From Candidatus Nomurabacteria bacterium (GTDB lineage Bacteria > Patescibacteriota > Saccharimonadia > Saccharimonadales > Saccharimonadaceae), in contig JAITSF010000044.1 in assembly GCA_031287975.1 (NCBI GenBank), positions 1 through 11,195 of the forward strand: a stretch of 11,195 nt of DNA, given 5' to 3'. How positions within the stretch are numbered: the stretch's first letter is position 1; each line of letters starts with the position of its first letter. Made by a program: the position numbers and the translations under genes. The notes beneath the pieces were generated by a model. That model searched no databases, was not told where the DNA came from, and saw only the letters and a program-made list of their open reading frames with translations. Below, in pieces: positions 6,601 to 11,195 of this stretch.

Positions 6601-7341
6601 GACGAGGGTACTAACGGCGAGCGAGAAATGCAATACACTTTAACGCAAGCCGGATTTACGGTCAAAGATGTCCACATGACAGATTTGATGGAAGGTCACG
6701 AGAATTTGGAAGAGTTTCAGGTAATAGTTTTCGCTGGCGGCTTTTCGAATTCTGATGTACTCGGCTCGGCGGTCGGTTGGGCTGGTAAATTCCGGTTTAA
6801 TCGAAAAGCAAAGCGAGCTTTGCACAGCTTTATGGAGCGCCCCGACACCCTGATTTTAGGGATCTGCAACGGTTGCCAGTTGATGGCGAAGTTGGGGATC
6901 ATAACGGGTAAACCTGGTGCCACACTAGAGTTGAAGCCGAACTTCTCCGGAAAGTTTGAGTCGGCATATATCAATGTCGATATTCCCAAAACCAACAGTG
7001 TTTGGCTGCAAGGTCTAGCGGGTAGCCGACTTGGTATTTGGGTGGCACACGGCGAAGGGCGGTTTGCCCTAAGTAGTGGTGTTGATAGCTACAACGTAGC
7101 TGTTAGCTACTCATACTCAGACTATCCGGGCAACCACAACGGCAGCGATTTCGATATCGCCGGAATCTCTAGCTGGGACGGCCGGCATTTGGCTATGATG
7201 CCACATCCCGAAAGGACAATCAGCCCGCTAACCTGCGCTGATTATCCGAAAGCGCGTCGCAACGATCCAGCCACACCTTGGCTGAAAATGTTTGTTAACG
7301 CTTATAACTGGTGTTCAAAAACCAACAAATCCACATTGTAG
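3700..7341 (+). CDS. purL: Phosphoribosylformylglycinamidine synthase, large single-chain type
   Basis: The protein has 1213 residues from ATG 3700. FGAM synthase makes FGAM from FGAR, ATP and glutamine, step four of de novo purine synthesis. The N-terminal and linker region is followed by two AIRS-type halves and a C-terminal class I glutaminase (about 960-1213). Visible motifs include [49 protein letters not shown] and NESQERMG. The glutaminase has nucleophile C1056 in GICNGCQ and H1169/E1171 in MPHPER. The usual SEHC is SEHS here. Segments such as [18 protein letters not shown] and [12 protein letters not shown] recall the Bacteroidetes clade (about 1230 residues) more than E. coli PurL (1295). 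The start follows GAGGTGA (3688-3694) at 5 nt; GTG 3691 lies inside that site. No other purine gene is nearby. It ends before a strong hairpin. Confidence 0.96.
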   Translation: [1213 protein letters not shown]

Positions 7342-7351
7342 AACACCACCA

Positions 7352-7388
7352 GCCCTGCTTGGCCTCAAAACCAAGCAGGGCGATTTTC
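7352..7388 (+). terminator. Rho-independent terminator after purL
   Basis: GCCCTGCTTGG (7352-7362) pairs perfectly with CCAAGCAGGGC (7371-7381) around an 8-nt loop, an 11-bp GC-rich stem followed by GATTTTCAT. It lies 10 nt after the purL stop. The T tract is short, but the stem is the strongest hairpin in the window. Confidence 0.82.
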
Positions 7389-7391
7389 ATA

Positions 7392-7420
7392 TTGCCCTGC
7401 TAAACCATATCGTGTAAAAT
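7392..7420 (+). promoter_or_regulatory. tRNA-Thr promoter
   Basis: TTGCCC (7392-7397), a 17-nt spacer and TAAAAT (7415-7420) lie just behind the purL terminator. The start would be near 7427, only a few bases before the mature tRNA 5' end. Confidence 0.6.
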
Positions 7421-7429
7421 ATTTATCAT

Positions 7430-7504
<75 letters not shown>

Positions 7505-7506
7505 AA

Positions 7507-7540
7507 AATGATTATTAAGCACTGGCGATAGCGGCCAGTG
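7507..7540. terminator. Weak terminator candidate between tRNA-Thr and the minus-strand operon
   Basis: CACTGGC (7520-7526) and GCCAGTG (7534-7540) form a 7-bp stem with a 7-nt loop at the very end of the kinase-like reading frame. On the minus strand a TTTTT run follows after about 11 nt; on the plus strand GTTGGGTTTTG follows. It could end transcription from both sides, but spacing is not ideal. Confidence 0.35.
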
Positions 7541-8294
7541 GTTGGGTTTTGTTCCAGAGTAAGTAGGTGGCGGCACGGGCGGCCAGAGCGCCGTTGATAA
7601 GAGCTAGTTGGTCGGCGAAATCACTACTCACAACTTGGCCGGCATGAGCGGTAATGATTTTAGCGCCAAAGAGGACTGTTAGAGTAGTTGGGTAGGTAAT
7701 TGTGAATTTGTGGAGAGCTTCGATTAAGCTAGTAAATTGCATAGAGGAAGTTAGGATCTTAGGGTAATAAACATCGCTAAAGAGTTATTGGACTTGTGGG
7801 AAAGACATCAGCAGGTGGGTTTGGGGGCGTTTTACAATATCGGCGGCGGAGGTTTGGAGCAGGTCGATAGCGTCGCGGGTAATTGTGGTCCAAGTGTCGG
7901 TATCTCCGAGCAAGTTGGCAAGCAAAATGCCGGTCTCGGAATTCATTCCGCTGTCGCCGACTAATAATACGCCGTCCGCCCACTGCGCGGCGGCTAATAA
8001 TTCAGCTTGAGCGTCTTTGCTGAGCGCGCCGCTGGGGTTAGTGGGCAGGAAGACACTGTCCGCGAAGTCCGGCGGCAGGCTTTTTTTGAGTCCGTCTGGC
8101 ACGGCGACTTTGACATCGCCAGCGCCGGCTGCTGTGGCGGCGGCGTAAGCCTTGACAACCGCCGAAAAACCATGTGTCGTACCGCCGACGATCAGCAATT
8201 TGCCAGATTGGGCTTTTTGTTGCGGTTTGCTCCATTCGATATCGGGAAACAGCGGTTCTTGGGCGGTTTGTTGTTGCCAATAGTCGGTGTTCAT
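7515..8294 (-). pseudogene. YjeF C-terminal/NAD(P)H-hydrate dehydratase-like kinase-fold gene, split by one in-frame TAA
   Basis: From ATG 8294 the frame codes 169 residues, meets TAA at 7785-7787, then stays open in the same frame for 89 more codons to TAA 7515-7517. The full product would be 259 residues. The first part resembles the ribokinase-like YjeF-C domain: GKLLIVGGTTHGFSAVVKAY (31-50), AAGAGDVKVAVP (55-66) and ADGVLLVGDSGMNSETGILL (106-125). The second part (TVLFGAKIITAHAGQVVSS) fits the expected C-terminal strands. The family's GSGD motif and TPHPGE block are not evident, so this is a divergent or inactive member even without the stop. Codon 170 reads as a likely CAA-to-TAA change in VQQLF. 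The start overlaps coaD by ATGA with AAGGAAA upstream. The family repairs hydrated NAD(P)H. Readthrough, a truncated product or an assembly error are all possible. Confidence 0.65.
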
Positions 8295-8773
8295 TTTGCT
8301 TTCCTTAAATATTCGATAATGTTGGCCGGCAGGAACTGGCTGACATCTTCGCCGATGTTAAATAGATCCATCGCTAGTGAGCTGCTGACGTACGACACGC
8401 TGTCGTCGGCGCGGAAATAGACGGTTTTTAGCCCTGTTAGCTGGCGATTGACTTGGGCGATGGTTTCTTCGTATTGGAAATCGGTTTGGTTGCGTAGTCC
8501 GCGGATCAGGAAGCTGGCTTTGGCTTGCTGGGCGAAACGGGCGCTAGCGCCGCTGGTAGCGGCGACTTTGACATTGGTTAAATTTTCGGCGGTTAGAATT
8601 TCAGTGATGAGTTTTCGTATGATTTTGGGGTCGATTCGGGCGGTTTTTTCGGCGTTGTGGGCGATTAAAATGATAATTTCGTCGAAAAGCTGGGCGGCTT
8701 GGCGAGTGATGCCGAGATGCCCAAAAGTGAATGGGTCGAACGAGCCAGCGTAAACGCCGATGGTTTTTTTCAT
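8291..8773 (-). CDS. coaD: Pantetheine-phosphate adenylyltransferase
   Basis: The protein has 160 residues, the normal CoaD length. It transfers AMP from ATP to 4'-phosphopantetheine, the penultimate step of coenzyme A synthesis, in the cytoplasm. The nucleotidyltransferase signature GSFDPFTFGHLGI (10-22) contains H19 of the T-x-GH motif. RGLRNQTDFQYE (91-102) matches the RGLR..(S/T)DFxYE block, and SYVSSSLAMDL (127-137) corresponds to the SxxSSS ATP-loop. GAGGAAA precedes the ATG. The start overlaps the xthA stop by 4 bp and the end overlaps the next gene by 4 bp, so it is an internal operon gene. Confidence 0.96.
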   Translation of the reverse strand: MKKTIGVYAGSFDPFTFGHLGITRQAAQLFDEIIILIAHNAEKTARIDPKIIRKLITEILTAENLTNVKVAATSGASARFAQQAKASFLIRGLRNQTDFQYEETIAQVNRQLTGLKTVYFRADDSVSYVSSSLAMDLFNIGEDVSQFLPANIIEYLRKAK

Positions 8774-9555
8774 AAATTTTCCTCTAAAGTTAGGCTGATT
8801 GGGCAGTGGTCAGAGCCGGTTTGTTCGGGGTGGATTTGGGCTTCTGTAATTTGGCTGGTCAGCGTAGAGCTGGTTAGGAAATAGTCGATCCGCCAGCCGA
8901 TGTTGCGTTCCCGCGCCCGCGCCCAGTGGCTCCACCAAGTGTATTGGTCGGGCTGGTCGGGGTGAAAATCGCGGAAGATGTCGCGAAAGCCGGCGTCGAG
9001 GAAGTTTTGGAAACCGGCGCGCTCTTCGGTTGTGAAGCCGTGTTTGCCGATGTTTTGTTTGGGGTTGGCGAGGTCGATTTCGCGGTGGGCGACGTTAAGG
9101 TCGCCGCAGAAGATAACTGGTTTTGATTGTTGTAATTTTAACAACAACTTCAGAAAAGCTTTGTCCCATTGTTGGCGGATTTTGAGGCGGCTTAAGTCGC
9201 CTTTGCTGTTGGGGGTGTAAACTGTTACCAGGAAAAACTTGTCGAACTCGAGGGCGGTAATCCGACCCTCACGGTTGAGGTCGCCGTATTGGTCAACTAA
9301 ATCTGGTGTGTCGAAATCCAACCGCACCGCCAGCGGCTTGATTTTGCTAAAAATCGCCGTGCCGGAATACCCAGCGCGATCGGCGCTGTTCCAAAACTCC
9401 TCGTAGTCTGGCAAGTCGATTTCGGCTTGGCCTTGCCGAGCCTTGGTTTCCTGCAAACACAAAATATCCGGCTGGTATTTATTAACAAACTCAGCGAAAT
9501 CTCCCCTGTTAATAACCGCCCGAATACCATTTATGTTCCACGAAAAAATTCTCAT
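8770..9555 (-). CDS. xthA: Exodeoxyribonuclease III (AP endonuclease, EEP family)
   Basis: The protein has 261 residues, standard for ExoIII/ExoA, which cuts the backbone at abasic sites in base-excision repair and removes 3' blocks. All motifs are present: WNINGIRA (6-13, N8), LQETK (34-38, metal-binding E36), VYTPNS (112-117, Y113), FCGDLNVAH (149-157, D152 and N154), WRIDYFL (221-227) and the terminal GSDHCPI (247-253, D249 and H250). AAAGGAA lies about 7 nt upstream of ATG 9555. It overlaps smpB by 4 bp (ATGA) at the start and coaD by 4 bp at the end. Confidence 0.96.
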   Translation of the reverse strand: MRIFSWNINGIRAVINRGDFAEFVNKYQPDILCLQETKARQGQAEIDLPDYEEFWNSADRAGYSGTAIFSKIKPLAVRLDFDTPDLVDQYGDLNREGRITALEFDKFFLVTVYTPNSKGDLSRLKIRQQWDKAFLKLLLKLQQSKPVIFCGDLNVAHREIDLANPKQNIGKHGFTTEERAGFQNFLDAGFRDIFRDFHPDQPDQYTWWSHWARARERNIGWRIDYFLTSSTLTSQITEAQIHPEQTGSDHCPISLTLEENL

Positions 9556-10001
9556 AGTGATTTCCTTTGTTCGCGTTTGAGGTCGCGTTTTTTGATAACT
9601 TCGCGTTTGTCGTAGCGTTTTTTGCCGCGCGCCGTAGCGATGACTAATTTAATAAAGCGGCCGCTGGGCAGGAGCTTGACTGGGACAATGGTTAAACCTT
9701 GTTTTTTGGCTTCGATTAGCTGGTTGATTTGGCGGCGTTTGACGAGCAGTTTACGGGCGCGACTATCGACGGTTTTTTGATTGCCTTTGTCGTTGGTCCG
9801 GACAGAAAACGAAGCGTTAATCAGCCAAAGTTCGCCGCCGTTAATTGTAACATAGCTGCCTTTGAGCTGGGCATGACCATTGCGAGCGGCTTTAGTTTCA
9901 GCACCCGTCAGCGCCAAACCGGCCACGATTTCATCGCCCAAAAAGTAGTCAAAAGCCGCACGGCGGTTGACGATTGACTGGGGTTTTTGAGCTGTTTTCA
10001 T
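9552..10001 (-). CDS. smpB: SsrA (tmRNA)-binding protein
   Basis: The protein has 149 residues from ATG 10001 and is the SmpB partner of tmRNA in rescue of stalled ribosomes. It matches the family across its length: NRRAAFDYFLGDEIVAGLAL (13-32), TGAETKAARNGHAQLKGSY (33-51), the VDSRARKLLVKRRQI region, GLTIVPVKL, and the basic C-terminal tail with ARGKKRYDKREVIKKRD. The frame stays open upstream of ATG 10001 for 57 more codons, but those residues look unlike SmpB and lie over the promoter region. There is no Shine-Dalgarno; the promoter places the start of the mRNA almost on the ATG. It is the first gene of the smpB-xthA-coaD-kinase operon. No tmRNA gene was found here. Confidence 0.95.
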   Translation of the reverse strand: MKTAQKPQSIVNRRAAFDYFLGDEIVAGLALTGAETKAARNGHAQLKGSYVTINGGELWLINASFSVRTNDKGNQKTVDSRARKLLVKRRQINQLIEAKKQGLTIVPVKLLPSGRFIKLVIATARGKKRYDKREVIKKRDLKREQRKSL

Positions 10002-10008
10002 ACTACGT

Positions 10009-10037
10009 ATTTTACGCCTAGTTGACTTTTTTAGCAA
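10009..10037 (-). promoter_or_regulatory. smpB operon promoter, leaderless spacing
   Basis: On the minus strand TTGCTA (10037-10032), a 17-nt spacer and TAAAAT (10014-10009) lead directly to ATG 10001, with only 7 nt between the -10 box and the start codon. Its -35 box lies inside the spacer of the opposite-strand promoter at 10022-10050. Confidence 0.7.
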
Positions 10038-10050
10038 TCTGTGATATAAT
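10022..10050 (+). promoter_or_regulatory. Divergent sigma70 promoter reading toward the glycosyltransferase gene
   Basis: TTGACT (10022-10027), a 17-nt spacer and TATAAT (10045-10050) preceded by TGA form a strong extended -10 promoter. The predicted start (about 10057) coincides with an ATG. The transcript would run through 10057-10194 into the glycosyltransferase gene, as no terminator is obvious. Confidence 0.78.
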
Positions 10051-10129
10051 GAGGAGATGAGAGGAAGAAATGCTTGCTTTTCTTCCCGAGACGACGAAAT
10101 TATATCTCTATCAGATATAATGAGGAGAT
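10043..10129 (+). repeat. 16-bp direct repeat containing a -10 core
   Basis: The 16-bp word GATATAATGAGGAGAT occurs at 10043-10058 and again at 10114-10129, 71 bp apart. Both copies are followed by a variant of AGAGGA. A looser copy lies behind the promoter at 3376-3398 (GATATAATAATAAGATAGAGG). Each copy joins a -10 box to a purine-rich start region. Confidence 0.7.
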
Positions 10130-10131
10130 AG
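10057..10131 (+). CDS. Possible 24-residue leaderless mini-ORF
   Basis: ATG 10057 to TAG 10129-10131 encodes 24 residues beginning MRGRNACFSSRDD and ending SDIMRR. It is basic and polar and resembles no family I know. The only support is position: the strong promoter at 10022 would start its RNA on this ATG, the same arrangement as for smpB and rpmG. It may be a leader peptide for the downstream glycosyltransferase gene or simply untranslated leader. Confidence 0.25.
   Translation: MRGRNACFSSRDDEIISLSDIMRR
10099..10121. repeat. 9-bp inverted repeat with TATAAT in each arm
   Basis: ATTATATCT (10099-10107) and AGATATAAT (10113-10121) are perfect inverted repeats around CTATC. As DNA it offers a -10-like TATAAT on both strands; as RNA it would form an AT-only hairpin in the leader of the transcript from 10022. 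Confidence 0.5.
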
Positions 10132-10182
10132 AGGAGAATCGTCCGTATTGCTAAGTGGGGCGAGAAAGTCATAAAAATATGA

Positions 10183-10188
10183 TATAAT
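10183..10188 (+). promoter_or_regulatory. Extended -10 element of the glycosyltransferase gene, leaderless spacing
   Basis: TATAAT preceded by TGA sits 6 nt before ATG 10195, so RNA would start at the ATG. No good -35 box is visible at 17 nt (GCGAGA), as is usual for extended -10 promoters. Confidence 0.55.
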
Positions 10189-10194
10189 CGAGCT

Positions 10195-11195
10195 ATGAAA
10201 AAGCTTATAGTAAATCTGCTCTACCCGACCCGCGCGCCGGGTGGACACGGCGTGGAAACAGCTTTTCGGGAGATGGTAAATGGACTTTCGGCGCGTGACG
10301 ATGTTGAGGTAATGATAAATAGTTGGCAGCCAGCCGATATTATCCATGCACATAGTCCCGATCCGATTTCGATTATTAAATTACTCTGCCATCGCGGCAA
10401 ACCAGTGGTTTCAGGGCATTTAACACATGGTTCGATGGTTGGATCGTTGTCAAATTGGTTAGTACCGATTATGTTTTGGTACTATAAACGGTTTTATAAG
10501 TTGGCTGAAGCCATGGTGGCGGTGTCGGCCGAGACCAAGCAGAATTTGATCAAGGAATTTGGTATTTCGGTGCCGATTAAGGTGATTGAAAATTCTATTG
10601 ACACTAAAATCATGGCGACCACGCCGCAACAAAAGTCCGAGTTTCGGCGCCAGTTGGGTTATAAAGACAGCGATTTTATCATCGTCAGCAACGGTCAAAT
10701 CCAGCCCCGCAAAAAGTTCGATGAGTTTGTGCGCACTGCTCGCGCTATGGGGCAGTATAAGTTTATTTGGGTGGGCGGGATTCCCTTTAAGGGCCTGGCT
10801 GCCGATCAAGGCAAACTGGAGCGTTTGGTCAAAAATTCGCCTAAAAACCTTTACGCAACCCAAGTTATACCTCTGGAACAAGCCCGCAAATACATGCGGC
10901 TGAGCGATGTCTATTTTCATCCGGCGGTGCAGGAAACTTTTGGAATTGCGATTGTCGAGGCGGCGGCGGCTGGGCTGCCGGTTTTGCTGCGCGATATCGC
11001 GGATTACGACCACACTTTCCGGCCGCAAGCTGTTATGAGCACGCCGCAGGATTTCCAGGAAAATATTATTAAACTAGCGACTGACAAAAAGTTTTATATT
11101 GAGATGAGCCAACAAGCCCGTCGTTTGTCCGCTCGGTATGATAATTCAGCCGCCGCACAAAAGTTGGTGGATTTTTATCGCCAAATTTTGTCTTA
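10195..11195 (+). CDS. GT4-family glycosyltransferase, possibly a glycolipid (diacylglycerol glycosyl) synthase
   Basis: The frame is open from ATG 10195 to the window edge, giving 333 codons and two bases (TA) of the next, so the gene may end exactly there. It is a GT-B fold retaining transferase. The N-terminal acceptor half has the glycine loop PGGHGVET (15-22) and DIIHAHSPD (48-56). The C-terminal nucleotide-sugar half has VSNGQIQPRKKFDEF, WVGGIPFKG and the E-x7-E motif in HPAVQETFGIAIVEAAAAGLP. The spacing of these blocks resembles 1,2-diacylglycerol 3-glucosyltransferases, which make membrane glycolipids; that substrate is inferred by resemblance only. A signal peptide is absent; such enzymes attach peripherally, consistent with the basic aromatic stretch around WLVPIMFWYYKRFYK. 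No ribosome site precedes the ATG. The gene diverges from the smpB operon. Confidence 0.85.
   Translation, partial: MKKLIVNLLYPTRAPGGHGVETAFREMVNGLSARDDVEVMINSWQPADIIHAHSPDPISIIKLLCHRGKPVVSGHLTHGSMVGSLSNWLVPIMFWYYKRFYKLAEAMVAVSAETKQNLIKEFGISVPIKVIENSIDTKIMATTPQQKSEFRRQLGYKDSDFIIVSNGQIQPRKKFDEFVRTARAMGQYKFIWVGGIPFKGLAADQGKLERLVKNSPKNLYATQVIPLEQARKYMRLSDVYFHPAVQETFGIAIVEAAAAGLPVLLRDIADYDHTFRPQAVMSTPQDFQENIIKLATDKKFYIEMSQQARRLSARYDNSAAAQKLVDFYRQILS

Noticed and set aside
6717..6995. 92-residue minus-strand frame inside purL
   Set aside because: It is antisense to the PurL glutaminase domain with its conserved Cys motif; it has no independent support.
8007..8420. 137-residue plus-strand open frame
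   Set aside because: It lies antisense to the kinase-like gene and coaD, has no recognisable domain and no ribosome site, and the minus-strand frames match known families.
10002..10172. 57-residue N-terminal extension of smpB
   Set aside because: The extra residues do not resemble SmpB and cover the promoter and its -35/-10 boxes. SmpB homology begins right after ATG 10001.
10459..11028. 189-residue minus-strand open frame
   Set aside because: It is antisense to the GT4 glycosyltransferase gene, whose plus-strand frame carries the E-x7-E and other family motifs. The antisense product is His/Arg-rich without any family pattern.

Overview
The window looks like a stretch of a small, tightly packed bacterial chromosome. 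Neighbouring genes overlap by 4 bp (ATGA), several promoters place the transcription start on or next to the start codon, and small housekeeping genes (bL33, SmpB, tRNA-Thr, CoaD, ExoIII) sit beside small membrane proteins. TGA is used as a normal stop (bL33, SmpB, ExoIII, CoaD, PadR), which argues against the TGA-recoded lineages. The gene mix suggests a Patescibacteria/CPR (perhaps Saccharibacteria-like) genome. This is inference from style and protein sequence, with no phylogeny behind it. No phage, IS element or CRISPR array was seen.

Layout. (1) 1-790, plus strand: the C-terminal end of an unrecognised protein overlaps a YgjP/DUF45-type zinc metallohydrolase. (2) 791-2197, minus strand: bL33 (rpmG), then upstream of it a membrane-anchored HtrA-type serine protease. 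The YgjP and rpmG stop codons abut inside an inverted repeat that could terminate both. (3) 2275-3165, minus strand: an overlapping three-gene operon of a PadR regulator, a small multi-span membrane protein and a short exported or anchored peptide. Its promoter carries a clear inverted-repeat operator candidate. (4) 3355-7388, plus strand: a near-perfect sigma70 promoter drives a small membrane-protein gene carrying a 1-bp frameshift. A leader with a boxA-like sequence follows, then a large single-chain PurL of the type I associate with Bacteroidetes, then a strong hairpin. (5) 7430-7504: tRNA-Thr(GGT) with encoded CCA. (6) 7515-10001, minus strand: the operon smpB-xthA-coaD-(YjeF-C-like kinase). 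Every junction is a 4-bp ATGA overlap, and the last gene is broken by one in-frame TAA. (7) 10002-10194: a dense regulatory region with interleaved divergent promoters, repeated promoter-like cores and a possible leaderless mini-ORF. (8) 10195 to the end: a GT4 glycosyltransferase, probably a glycolipid synthase.

The most interesting signals are regulatory. Leaderless promoters are predicted at rpmG, smpB, the GT4 gene and a 24-codon mini-ORF, whereas operon-internal genes mostly carry Shine-Dalgarno sites. The PadR operator shares an 11-bp word with the smpB start region. The two broken genes (frameshift near 3516; TAA at 7785-7787) and the seemingly orphan PurL are also worth checking. I did not find a convincing new multi-gene defence or biosynthetic system.
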